Under the pieces are notes generated by a model. That model did not search any database. It was not told the DNA's origin and saw only the letters and a program-made list of their open reading frames with translations. Positions 1-8,043 of a DNA stretch of 49,418 nt are shown piece by piece. The stretch is taken from contig JAILNI010000029.1 in assembly GCA_024691765.1 (NCBI GenBank), forward strand, positions 1 through 49,418, written 5' to 3'. Source of the stretch: Bacteroidales bacterium (GTDB lineage: Bacteria > Bacteroidota > Bacteroidia > Bacteroidales > UBA932). Every line of letters begins with the position of its first letter. Position 1 is the stretch's first letter. A program made the position numbers and the translations under genes.

Positions 1-1736
1 GCGGTATAAGAGTCTGAAGTATTCCAGTATACCGTAGTGTTCGCCGGCACGTCGGTAGCAGTAATTTGCTTGCTTGTTCCTACTTCAAGATTAATTTCCG
101 TCTCACTGAGAGAGAAGGCTGGCGTCTCATTATTATCGCCCTTAACCGGACGGATGGTCAAACCATGTTCGCGAGCCTGTCCATCCGGGCCTGCAGTTAG
201 TAGACCATTAAATGCGGACTTTTCAAATCGGAAATACCAGGCATAATAAGTACCTCCCTGATTCACCTCGTTGATCCAATAGTTGCCAAAGTCGTTATCG
301 CTCAATTTAAAGCCGTTATTAAACTTGTATCCGGCACCGGGCAGGAAGATGCTTTTGCCGTTAATTTTGCTCGTAAATATGAATCCTTTAACCCCGTTAA
401 CCGTGACTAAATCCCAGGAACAATTTGCACACAACTCTTCCACATCAGACTTTGTGGGAATACGCCATCCATTTCCAAGAATAACATTGGCAGCATCATC
501 CTCCATCTCCAACTTCATAATGTTATCTGCTACATGATTACCACCCTCGTCAGATGCAGTTTTATCATCTACGTATTTGGTCAGCGCCTGAAGGTCGGCA
601 TCCCACCATTTGTAATCCTTACGCCAGTATTCGGCCTTGGGAGCCGTTTCTCCCCAAGCGAAATAATAGCCGTATTCCTCGGGTTTTGTGGCACCCAGAT
701 TCCAACCGCGCCACTTAATGCCGCTGGGAAGTCCAAGATCCACCTCCTCAACACCCTCTTCTATTTCACCGCCACCTGGACCACTACCGCCAGTGACCGT
801 CACCTCGCAGGTCGCGGTCTTGCCGCCGGCATATGCTGTAACGGTTGCCACGCCTTCTGCCATGCCCTCCACCTTTGCCTCAATATCAGAGATGGCTCCC
901 ACCGCCAGTACTTCGGGCTTATCACATTTCCATTCAACCGTTACTTTGACACCGGAGGGCTGGATGACCGCTGTGAGTTTCTGCTCATCGCCTACAGCAA
1001 GGGATACAGATGCGGGTTCTATGACGATGCTTTCGATTGTTTCATCTCCGCCACCAGACACCACGGTTACCTTGCATTCAGCCTTGGCAGAGCCGAGATA
1101 GGCCGTAATGATGGCTTCGCCGGGATCCCGGCCGGTTACCAAACCGCCTTTGTAGGGAGTGCCGTCTGAGGCGACATCATCCCTCTCTATCACCAACGCA
1201 ACACTAGTATTTGAACTCACCCAAAGAGCGTTCTTTTCAGTGACATTCTCCGGCAGGATCTTGGTGATCTCCAGCTGCTCGCTGAGGCCGGTAGTGAGGG
1301 TAAGCTCTGTCTTGTTGAGAGTAATGGATGTTGCTTCAATCTTGTCGTCTCCGTCTCCGGCCTTCTTTACCGTAATCTTACAGGTGGCCTCGTGACCTTC
1401 GATGCTGGCTGTGATGATTGCCTCGCCTTCACCCACGGCCGTAACCAGGCCGGCAGGAAGGTAAGTTCCGTCCATTGCAACCTCGTCTCCCGTGGTGACG
1501 GTAGCGACGTCGTTGTCGGAACTGCTCCAAATAACTTTGGGGGCGCCCGCCGGGAGCTGCGGCTTCACGGTAGCCGTGAGCTGCAGCGTTTCGCCTACAA
1601 GCAGTTCGGCTTCCGTCTTGTCCATCCCGATCGAAATTTCGGTTTCGCCGTTCAGGAGTTTGTTGACATCTTCGTTGTCGCAGGCCGAGACAAGGATAGT
1701 CAAACCGGCCAAAATGGCATAAATAACCTTTTTCAT
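1..1736 (-). CDS. Surface lipoprotein with Ig-like (Big_2) repeats and a FISUMP domain, 3' end outside the window
   Basis: The frame opens at the ATG complementary to 1734-1736 and runs off the left edge after about 578 residues. A signal peptide ends in the lipobox VSAC, giving Cys19 as the lipidated residue. Three bacterial Ig-like (Big_2 type) repeats follow at about residues 33-123, 134-226 and 235-315, each with a W-x-S/C-(S/D) core and a final C-x-V/I-T-V strand. A Gly-rich linker (317-324) leads to a FISUMP-type domain (about 331-532: LGLPSGIKW, YYFAWGET, GNGWRIPT, LPGAGY). A fourth Ig-like repeat begins near 540 and is cut by the window. Such proteins are exported and surface-exposed; the ligand is unknown. 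It lies downstream of, and on the same strand as, the LuxR-type regulator gene, 73 bases away. A weak -7-like TATATTCG sits in that gap. Domain calls are by eye. Confidence 0.85.
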   Translation of the reverse strand, partial: MKKVIYAILAGLTILVSACDNEDVNKLLNGETEISIGMDKTEAELLVGETLQLTATVKPQLPAGAPKVIWSSSDNDVATVTTGDEVAMDGTYLPAGLVTAVGEGEAIITASIEGHEATCKITVKKAGDGDDKIEATSITLNKTELTLTTGLSEQLEITKILPENVTEKNALWVSSNTSVALVIERDDVASDGTPYKGGLVTGRDPGEAIITAYLGSAKAECKVTVVSGGGDETIESIVIEPASVSLAVGDEQKLTAVIQPSGVKVTVEWKCDKPEVLAVGAISDIEAKVEGMAEGVATVTAYAGGKTATCEVTVTGGSGPGGGEIEEGVEEVDLGLPSGIKWRGWNLGATKPEEYGYYFAWGETAPKAEYWRKDYKWWDADLQALTKYVDDKTASDEGGNHVADNIMKLEMEDDAANVILGNGWRIPTKSDVEELCANCSWDLVTVNGVKGFIFTSKINGKSIFLPGAGYKFNNGFKLSDNDFGNYWINEVNQGGTYYAWYFRFEKSAFNGLLTAGPDGQAREHGLTIRPVKGDNNETPAFSLSETEINLEVGTSKQITATDVPANTTVYWNTSDSYT

Positions 1737-1809
1737 AACGTTATGATTACTCTCTATTCGGCGAATATAGGCAAAACCCGTCCTCGCCTAATAGTGCAAA
1801 AGAACTATT

Positions 1810-3216
1810 TTATACTATTCCGAGCTGCTCTGCAAGGCGGAGCATCTCCGCGTTGCTGCGCACATCCATCTTGAGGTAGATATTCTGCTTGTGATTCTTG
1901 ACAGTGTAGACGCTCACGTGCAGCCTGTCTGCGATTTCTGCGGCGGAGAGGCCTTCGCGGCTCAGGCGGACCACCTCGATTTCCCGTGCGGTAAGCCCCA
2001 GTTTCTTCACTTCGCGGGAACGCTCCTCCACCAGATTCACGATATACGACGCAACGTCTTCCACCACGAATCCATCTTCGTCGGCAAAGAGCTCCCTGCA
2101 GTGGGCGCGGATGGCCGCCTCGTCCGGCAGGGAAGAAAGTTCTCGGAGTGACTCCGAAACCTTACGGTTGAACTGTGGGCTGGTAAAGTCCCTGGAGACC
2201 AGACGGAGAAGCTGTTCCTTTCCCCGGTCCGATGCCACAATCCTGCGGTTGTAGACCATCGACATTGCAATTATCACAACAAGGGCGGCGGCCAGAAGGC
2301 AGAGCATGACAACCCAGGTGCGCATTCTGACTATCTTCGCTTCCTTTAGGGAACTCTCGTAGCGGGTTTCCATTTCCTGCAGGCGGGTGTCGGCCTTTTG
2401 CTGCATGTAATATTCCATCGCATACACATACTGTTGATGGGCGACAGCGGCGTTCTGCACATCGCCGGCCTGGGAATAGAGCATCACCAGATTGTTCCAA
2501 CACTGGCTCTGCATCAGGTAGTCGTCTTTCCTGAGACCGGAGAGTACATTCTCGCAACAGACGATGCCGTCGCGCCAGTTGCCGCCCTGACGGTACCAGC
2601 GCATCCAGTAGGGCAGCGCCTTTGCGGCGAATGAGGAGTCCCGGGAGACGGCGACTGCTTTATCTATGCACTGTCCCGCCTTTGCGTAAAGCTCCTTGTC
2701 GATACGGGTATTGAAACGGTTGAGTCCAATATAGGCCTGGCTCATCTGGAGAAGGATATCAGCCTGAAGATTCGGGCTGACGGAAGCGAAGGACATTGCT
2801 TCCTGAAGAGTAGCGAGCGCTTCCGCATCCTGAGCTTCTCCTTCGGTAATGGCTCCGCAGAGTTGGAGCCGGCCCTTCTGAAGCAGCGCTGCAGCTATCA
2901 GACTGTCAGCCCCTTCTTCCCGGGCAAGCCTCTCGGCCTCCACGGCATGCTCCCAGCCCTGGGCATCGCGCCAGGTCATGATATCAAGTGAAGCCAGACG
3001 GCTAAGCGCAAGGGACTTGCCACCATTTGTGAGGTCTTTTGCAGACAGGGCTCTGAGGGTATATTCCGTGGCTGATTCCCAGTCTTTCAGGGATGCCTGT
3101 CGTTCGCTTTCCGCAAGCAGGTCGCACCAGGATTCCTCCGGGGCAGCAGAATTCCGGCAGGAGACCGGAGCCGCCAGCACGGCAGCGGCAAGAAGTATGA
3201 CTTTCAGAGCCTTCAT
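1810..3216 (-). CDS. Membrane-anchored TPR/LuxR-type transcriptional regulator
   Basis: A protein of 468 residues from the ATG at 3216. A TTG three codons upstream is also open, but the -7 promoter box at 3223-3230 overlaps it, so the ATG is preferred. Order of parts: an N-terminal signal sequence ending in PVSC (a possible lipobox), a long alpha-helical region with TPR-like periodicity (about 25-290), one transmembrane helix (about 297-320), then a C-terminal LuxR/GerE helix-turn-helix (about 403-466) containing LTAREIEVV, AAEIADRLHVS and VKNHKQNIYLK. This layout suggests a sensor part outside the inner membrane coupled directly to a cytoplasmic DNA-binding domain, a pattern known in Bacteroidota TPR-LuxR proteins. 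It is divergent from dapB and upstream of the Ig-like lipoprotein gene on the same strand, which is a plausible target. The signal and target are unknown. Confidence 0.85.
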   Translation of the reverse strand: MKALKVILLAAAVLAAPVSCRNSAAPEESWCDLLAESERQASLKDWESATEYTLRALSAKDLTNGGKSLALSRLASLDIMTWRDAQGWEHAVEAERLAREEGADSLIAAALLQKGRLQLCGAITEGEAQDAEALATLQEAMSFASVSPNLQADILLQMSQAYIGLNRFNTRIDKELYAKAGQCIDKAVAVSRDSSFAAKALPYWMRWYRQGGNWRDGIVCCENVLSGLRKDDYLMQSQCWNNLVMLYSQAGDVQNAAVAHQQYVYAMEYYMQQKADTRLQEMETRYESSLKEAKIVRMRTWVVMLCLLAAALVVIIAMSMVYNRRIVASDRGKEQLLRLVSRDFTSPQFNRKVSESLRELSSLPDEAAIRAHCRELFADEDGFVVEDVASYIVNLVEERSREVKKLGLTAREIEVVRLSREGLSAAEIADRLHVSVYTVKNHKQNIYLKMDVRSNAEMLRLAEQLGIV

Positions 3217-3222
3217 TCCCTG

Positions 3223-3230
3223 CAAAGATA
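3223..3230 (-). promoter_or_regulatory. Bacteroidota -7 box (TATCTTTG) for the LuxR-type gene
   Basis: On the minus strand TATCTTTG matches the Bacteroidota primary sigma factor -7 consensus TAnnTTTG exactly. Only 6 nt separate it from the ATG at 3216, so the transcript should start at or very near the start codon. No clear -33 TTTG is seen at the usual spacing. Confidence 0.6.
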
Positions 3231-3259
3231 TGCAAAAAGTAACAATCCGGGATTATTGT

Positions 3260-3267
3260 TATCTTTG
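3260..3267 (+). promoter_or_regulatory. Bacteroidota -7 box (TATCTTTG) for the dap operon
   Basis: TATCTTTG fits TAnnTTTG and ends 6 nt before the dapB ATG. It is back to back with the identical box of the divergent LuxR-type gene 30 nt away, so the two promoters share one short control region. Confidence 0.6.
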
Positions 3268-3273
3268 TAAGTT

Positions 3274-3936
3274 ATGAAAGTCGTCATTTCCGGATACGGC
3301 CGCATGGGCCACATGGTAGAGAAGAAACTCCTGGAGCGCGGCATCACGCCCGCCCTCTGCAGCGAAGACATCTGTTCGGTGGATCCCGCCCTCGCCCGAG
3401 AGAGCGTGTGCGTGGACTTCACCTTCCCCGAGTCTTTCAGGGCCAACTACCCCTTCATCGCGAAGCATTTCAAGGCCGCCGTGGTAGGCACCACAGGCTG
3501 GTACGACATAGCCGATGAGGTGTTCACCGAGTTCGAGAAGCAGGGCTGCACCCTCATCTGGTCGGCCAATTTCTCCCTCGGGGTCAACGCCCTTTTCGCC
3601 GCGGTGCAGAAGGTCTCCGCCGTACTGAAGGACCACGGCTACACTCCGCACATCACCGAAACCCACCATATCCACAAACTCGACAAGCCAAGCGGCACCG
3701 CCAAAGTGCTGGGCGACATGGTCGAGGCGGGGCTCGGAGTCGCCCCGGAAATAGATTCCATCCGGGAAGGCGAGGTCCCGGGCATACATACGGTTGAGTT
3801 CGAAGGAAGCTGTGACCGTCTGACCTTCACCCATGAAGCCTTCTCCCGCGAGGGCCTGGCCGAGGGTGCGGTGGCTGCAGTCCTCCTCACCGAAGGACTC
3901 TCCGGCGTACATGAATTCAAAAGTCTCATCATATGA
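3274..3936 (+). CDS. dapB: 4-hydroxy-tetrahydrodipicolinate reductase
   Basis: This cytoplasmic enzyme reduces 4-hydroxy-tetrahydrodipicolinate with NAD(P)H in the diaminopimelate/lysine pathway. The N-terminus carries the nucleotide-binding loop GYGRMG, the middle has VGTTGW and the SANFSLGVN segment, and the substrate site shows ETHHIHKLDKPSGTA, the family signature with the catalytic His pair and Lys. At 220 residues it is shorter than the E. coli enzyme (about 273), as is common in Bacteroidota. It is the first gene of the operon; its stop overlaps the dapA start by 4 nt (ATGA), implying translational coupling. Confidence 0.96.
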   Translation: MKVVISGYGRMGHMVEKKLLERGITPALCSEDICSVDPALARESVCVDFTFPESFRANYPFIAKHFKAAVVGTTGWYDIADEVFTEFEKQGCTLIWSANFSLGVNALFAAVQKVSAVLKDHGYTPHITETHHIHKLDKPSGTAKVLGDMVEAGLGVAPEIDSIREGEVPGIHTVEFEGSCDRLTFTHEAFSREGLAEGAVAAVLLTEGLSGVHEFKSLII

Positions 3937-4817
3937 AAAGTCTTACCCTGAAAGGCTGCGGAACCGCACTGCTCACTCCGTTCAAGGCGGACGGGAGCGT
4001 CGACCTTGAAGCCTTTGCCGCTACCGTGGACCGCCAGATTCAGGCGGGCATACATTTTCTCGTGCCCCTCGGAACGACCGGTGAAACTCCCTGTCTGTCC
4101 GTGGAGGAACGCATTGAAATACTGAAGATTGCAAAGGCGCACTCTGCCGGCAGGCCGGTGGTGGTGGGCGGAGGAACGAACTCCCTGGCCGCCACGATTG
4201 AGAGCATGAAGCAGCTCGAGCCTTACGGCCCCGACGCCTTCCTCATCGTCGTTCCTTACTACAACAAACCAACTCAGGAAGGGCAGTACCAGTACTTCAA
4301 GGCTGTGGCGGCGGCAAGCTCGAAACCCATAGTCATCTACAACGTTCCCGGACGGACCGGGGCGAACATCGAGGCTGCGACGGTGCTGAGGCTGGCGCGC
4401 GACGTGAAGAACATCGTGGCTGTAAAGGAAGCATCGGGCAAGTACGCCCAGATTTCGGAGATAATAGCCGGCGCGCCGGAAGGTTTTTCGGTTCTGAGCG
4501 GCAACGACGACGAAACCCTTTCGCTCATGGCAACGGGTGCTTCCGGAGTGATTTCGGTAGCGTCCAACGTGGCCCCGGCGGAGATGGTGGCCCTGACCGA
4601 AGCCATGCTGGAGGGGTGTCTTGAGGAGGCACGGAAGCACCACCACAGGCTCTTCCCCCTCATGAAGAACCTCTTCGTGGAAAGCAATCCCATTCCAGGG
4701 AAATACGCCTGCCACAAGCTCGGACTCATGCAGAACGTGTTGAGGCTGCCCCTTGTGCCGGCCTCTCCGCGAACCGCTGAAATCATCGACAAAACCCTCG
4801 CTGAATTATGGAAGTAA
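3933..4817 (+). CDS. dapA: 4-hydroxy-tetrahydrodipicolinate synthase
   Basis: This enzyme condenses pyruvate with aspartate semialdehyde, the first committed step of diaminopimelate synthesis. The 294 residues form a standard TIM barrel. The Schiff-base lysine is K165 in IVAVKEASG, the catalytic tyrosine is Y136 in IVIYNVPGR, and the substrate loop is GTTGET (about 47-52). The length matches the family. It overlaps dapB by 4 nt and dapD by 10 nt, so the three enzymes are expected to be made together. Confidence 0.97.
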   Translation: MKSLTLKGCGTALLTPFKADGSVDLEAFAATVDRQIQAGIHFLVPLGTTGETPCLSVEERIEILKIAKAHSAGRPVVVGGGTNSLAATIESMKQLEPYGPDAFLIVVPYYNKPTQEGQYQYFKAVAAASSKPIVIYNVPGRTGANIEAATVLRLARDVKNIVAVKEASGKYAQISEIIAGAPEGFSVLSGNDDETLSLMATGASGVISVASNVAPAEMVALTEAMLEGCLEEARKHHHRLFPLMKNLFVESNPIPGKYACHKLGLMQNVLRLPLVPASPRTAEIIDKTLAELWK

Positions 4818-5569
4818 CGCTGGATAAGTTCAATGCCGTGATGGACTCGCTCGAAAAGGGCGAGGTCCGCGTGGCCTACAGGGAAGACGGTGTATGGAAG
4901 GTCAACTCCTGGGTGAAGGAGGTGATTCTTGCGGGGTTCCGCCTTGGGAAGCTCGTGCAGATGGGGCCGTTCGTCGACAAGGATACCTTCCCGCAGCGGC
5001 GCTTCAGTGTGGAAGACGGAGTGCGCGTGGTGCCGGGAGGATCGGCCGTACGGCGCGGGGCCTACATGGCGCCCGGTTCCATCATAATGCCTCCGGCCTA
5101 CGTGAACGCAGGTGCATATGTGGACAGCGGCACTATGGTGGACAGCCACGTTACTATAGGCTCGTGCGCCCAGGTGGGTAAGAACGTGCACGTTTCGGCA
5201 TCCACCCAGATAGGCGGAGTGCTGGAGCCCGCAGGCGCGCTGCCGACCATCATTGAAGATGGAGCCTTCATAGGCGGGAACTGCGGCATCTATGAAGGAA
5301 CGATTGTGCAGGAAGGAGCCGTGATTGCGAGCGGGGTGATCATAACATCTTCGACGCCCCTTTTCGACTCCACGACGGGAGAGTTCGTGGGCAGGAACGC
5401 TGACGGACGCATAGTCGTGCCCCGCGGCGCCGTGGTGGTGAGCGGCAGCAAGCCGGTGTCGAAGGGCCCGGGAGCCGCAGCCGGAGTGCATCTTTACTGC
5501 CCCGTGATAGTCAAATACCGCGACTCCAAGACCGAGGGGTCGATTCATCTGGAAGACTTGCTGAGATGA
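4808..5569 (+). CDS. dapD: Tetrahydrodipicolinate N-succinyltransferase
   Basis: A 253-residue acyltransferase that transfers succinyl from succinyl-CoA to tetrahydrodipicolinate. The middle is a left-handed beta-helix of hexapeptide repeats (about 75-205) with the family segments RRGAYMAPG, YVDSGTMVDSH, GSCAQVGKNVH and GGVLEP. The C-terminal strand LYCPVIVKY is typical of DapD. Its presence indicates the succinylase route rather than the DapL aminotransferase route described in other Bacteroidales. The later genes (dapC/argD, dapE, dapF) are not in this window. The stop codon overlaps the next start by 4 nt. Confidence 0.94.
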   Translation: MEVTLDKFNAVMDSLEKGEVRVAYREDGVWKVNSWVKEVILAGFRLGKLVQMGPFVDKDTFPQRRFSVEDGVRVVPGGSAVRRGAYMAPGSIIMPPAYVNAGAYVDSGTMVDSHVTIGSCAQVGKNVHVSASTQIGGVLEPAGALPTIIEDGAFIGGNCGIYEGTIVQEGAVIASGVIITSSTPLFDSTTGEFVGRNADGRIVVPRGAVVVSGSKPVSKGPGAAAGVHLYCPVIVKYRDSKTEGSIHLEDLLR

Positions 5570-6243
5570 CCAGTTTCAAATTGATTGTTCCCTCCGGACA
5601 GCCCGGAGAGTGGCACCGCCTCGACTGCCTCAACTGGGAGGCGGGTTGGCCTTACAAGCCTTTGGTGGAATTTCGTTTATGGCACAGCGAAGGCTCGGGG
5701 GCGACCGGCGAACCCACGCTCCATCTGGAGTACCGTGTGGAAGAGCAGAGTGTTCGCGCCATGGAGACCCGCGACGGACACGACGTTTACAAGGATTCCT
5801 GCGTGGAGTTCTTTTTCCAGCCTCTTCCGGACGATCCGCACTACTATAATTTCGAGTTTAATGCCATCGGCACCATGGTGTGCTCGTGGCGCACTGGCCG
5901 GCTTGACCCGGAAGACGCTCCCGCTGAAGTGCTCGCAAGCGTGAAGAGGGAAGCGGGCAAGACCCGCTGCGGCAGAATGGTGTTCGCTCCGTCTGTCGAA
6001 GGTTCGCGTGTCGGTTTTGAAGAGAAACCGTCCAAGGGCCCTTGGATGCTGCGCGCCGACATTCCGGTATCGGCCCTCTGGCGCAGCGGCCTGCGGAGTT
6101 TTTCCGGACTTCGCGCCCGCGGCAACTTCTACAAGTGCGGAGACGCCCTGAAGGTCCCCCACTTCGTGACCTTCGCCCCCATTGACACCGTCAAACCCGA
6201 CTACCACCGCCCAGAGTTCTTCACAGAGCTGGAGTTTGAATAG
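5566..6243 (+). CDS. CBM9-like carbohydrate-binding family protein
   Basis: A protein of 225 residues resembling the carbohydrate-binding module family 9-like group of Bacteroidota. The visible signature is a beta-sandwich core with YKDSCVEFFFQP, YYNFEFNAIG and, near the C-terminus, the NFYKCGD and PHFVTFAPI segments. There is no signal peptide or transmembrane segment, so it appears cytoplasmic, which is odd for a carbohydrate-binding module. It is translationally coupled to dapD by a 4-nt overlap and ends the operon. The ligand is unknown and a role in lysine or wall synthesis is only suggested by context. Confidence 0.75.
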   Translation: MTSFKLIVPSGQPGEWHRLDCLNWEAGWPYKPLVEFRLWHSEGSGATGEPTLHLEYRVEEQSVRAMETRDGHDVYKDSCVEFFFQPLPDDPHYYNFEFNAIGTMVCSWRTGRLDPEDAPAEVLASVKREAGKTRCGRMVFAPSVEGSRVGFEEKPSKGPWMLRADIPVSALWRSGLRSFSGLRARGNFYKCGDALKVPHFVTFAPIDTVKPDYHRPEFFTELEFE

Positions 6244-6273
6244 TTCGCGTTCGGAAACCCGACGTCTGAACCA

Positions 6274-7581
6274 TTATTTCCTCGTAATCACCGCACCCAG
6301 GGCGCGGAGGCGGCCGTCAATGTCTTCGTAGCCACGGTCAATCTGTTCGATATTGTCGATCTGGCTGGTGCCTTTGGCGCTCATGGCGGCGAGCACCATG
6401 GCGATACCGGCACGGATATCGGGCGAGGTCATGCGGTTCGCGCGGAGCTGGAACTTGTGGTCGTGGCCTATCACCACCGCCCGGTGGGGGTCGCAAAGGA
6501 TTATCTGCGCGCCCATGTCAATCAGCTTGTCGGTGAAGAACAGGCGGCTCTCGAACATCTTCTGGTGAATCAGCACACTGCCCTTGCACTGGGTGGCAAC
6601 AACCAGCAGCACGCTCAGAAGGTCGGGAGTCAGGCCGGGCCAAGGGGCGTCGGCTATGGTCATTATGGAGCCGTCAATGAACGATTCTATCTCGTAGCTC
6701 TCCTGTGCGGGAACGAAGATATCGTCGCCCTTCTGCTCGAGCTTCACGCCTATACGCTTAAAGGCTTCCGGAATGATGCCGAGATTCTCGTAAGATACAT
6801 CCTTTATTGTCAACGAACTCTGGGTGATTGCGGCCATGCCGATGAATGAGCCCACCTCAATCATGTCCGGCAGTATGCGGTGGTTCGCGCCGTGGAGTTT
6901 GCGGACGCCGTGGACGGTGAGCAGGTTGCTGCCTATGCCTTCGATGTTCGCGCCCATGGCGTTGAGAAGACGGCAGAGCTGCTGCACGTAAGGTTCGCAG
7001 GCGGCGTTGTAGATGGTAGTGTCGCCGTCGGCGAGAGATGCCGCCATCACGATGTTGGCCGTACCCGTGACGGAAGCTTCGTCCAGAAGCATATAGGCTC
7101 CGCGCAGCCCTTTGGGGGCAGTAAGATGATACGCGCGTACCGAATGGTCGTACTCGTACGATGCGCCGAGGTTCACGAAGCCCTCGATGTGGGTGTCAAC
7201 CCTGCGGCGGCCGATCTTGTCTCCGCCCGGCTTGGGGAACCAGGTCTCGCCGAAACGGGCCAGCAGCGGACCGGAAATCATCACCGAACCGCGGAGCGAC
7301 GCGCACTTCTTGACGAACTCGGGGCTGCCCACATAGTCGCCGTTGATATTTGCCGCCTGGAAGGTGTATTCTCCCTTCTCATGACGGGTCACCGCGACAC
7401 CCATCTCCTCAAGGAGGCCGATGAGGTTCTTTACGTCGAGTATTTCCGGAATATTGGAGATGCGTACTGCCTTGTCGGTGAGAAGAACCGCGCTGAGTAT
7501 CTGCAGAGCTTCGTTCTTGGCGCCCTGGGGGGTGATGCTGCCGCTCAGGGTGTGACCGCCTTCGATGATGAATGTTGACAT
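6274..7581 (-). CDS. murA: UDP-N-acetylglucosamine 1-carboxyvinyltransferase, Asp-type active site
   Basis: This cytoplasmic enzyme transfers enolpyruvate from PEP to UDP-GlcNAc, the first committed step of peptidoglycan precursor synthesis. The 435 residues match the family. Lys22 lies in QGAKNEA. The flexible-loop position that is Cys115 in E. coli (GGCTIG) is Asp121 here (GGDKIG). Asp at this site preserves catalysis but removes the cysteine alkylated by fosfomycin, as known for Mycobacterium and Chlamydia MurA. The start follows a -7 box by 4 nt. It is convergent with the CBM9-like gene, with 30 nt between the stops. Confidence 0.96.
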   Translation of the reverse strand: MSTFIIEGGHTLSGSITPQGAKNEALQILSAVLLTDKAVRISNIPEILDVKNLIGLLEEMGVAVTRHEKGEYTFQAANINGDYVGSPEFVKKCASLRGSVMISGPLLARFGETWFPKPGGDKIGRRRVDTHIEGFVNLGASYEYDHSVRAYHLTAPKGLRGAYMLLDEASVTGTANIVMAASLADGDTTIYNAACEPYVQQLCRLLNAMGANIEGIGSNLLTVHGVRKLHGANHRILPDMIEVGSFIGMAAITQSSLTIKDVSYENLGIIPEAFKRIGVKLEQKGDDIFVPAQESYEIESFIDGSIMTIADAPWPGLTPDLLSVLLVVATQCKGSVLIHQKMFESRLFFTDKLIDMGAQIILCDPHRAVVIGHDHKFQLRANRMTSPDIRAGIAMVLAAMSAKGTSQIDNIEQIDRGYEDIDGRLRALGAVITRK

Positions 7582-7582
7582 G

Positions 7583-8029
7583 TTACAAAGATAGTAAAAA
7601 CTCGGCGATCATCCCATAATGCCGGATGCCGCACTCGTCGTAGGGGCCGCTTACGACTGAGAATCCCAGTTTTTCATAGAAGCCAACCACCTGTTCCTGT
7701 GAACTGAGGGCGATTTCGGTAGCGCCGAGCCTTTCACGGCAGGCACGGATGGCCTCTTTCATGACACGCACCCCATATCCCTTTTCCCGAACCGTGGTTA
7801 GCACCCTGCCGATATGGGCCTTCCCCGGCTCTTCGCTGAAACAGCGGGCGTACGCCAGAATCTCCCCGGCGTCGTTATCCATAAAAACGTGAAGACAGTG
7901 AAGGTCCACTTCGTCCAGATCCGGGCACGCCGTGATGCGCTGCTCCATGATGAAGACACGGCTGCGCGCCGCCATTATGCGGAACAACCGGTCGCTGCCC
8001 AGTTCGGGGAATGTCAGGACGTGCACCAT
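7583..8029 (-). CDS. GNAT family N-acetyltransferase, ElaA type
   Basis: A GNAT protein of 148 residues, close to the ElaA family length. It shows RSRVFIMEQ near the N-terminus, PDLDEVDLHCLH, the acetyl-CoA binding segment IGRVLTTVREKGYGVRVM (about 73-90) and a C-terminal VGFYEKLGF motif. The acceptor substrate of ElaA proteins is not established. The stop is 1 nt from the murA start, and its last three codons plus stop spell part of the murA -7 box. It follows the FISUMP lipoprotein gene by 14 nt on the same strand. Confidence 0.85.
   Translation of the reverse strand: MVHVLTFPELGSDRLFRIMAARSRVFIMEQRITACPDLDEVDLHCLHVFMDNDAGEILAYARCFSEEPGKAHIGRVLTTVREKGYGVRVMKEAIRACRERLGATEIALSSQEQVVGFYEKLGFSVVSGPYDECGIRHYGMIAEFLLSL
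7586..7593 (-). promoter_or_regulatory. murA: Bacteroidota -7 box (TATCTTTG) for murA, embedded in the 3' end of the acetyltransferase gene
   Basis: TATCTTTG on the minus strand ends 4 nt before the murA ATG and lies inside the final codons (Leu-Ser-Leu) of the upstream gene. It would let murA be transcribed independently, with an essentially leaderless mRNA. Confidence 0.55.
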
Positions 8030-8043
8030 TTTCGCCTGGAGGG

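Noticed and set aside
1790..1809. A hairpin AATAGT...ACTATT after the LuxR-type gene
   Set aside because: A 6-bp AT-only stem with an 8-nt loop is too weak for a terminator call.
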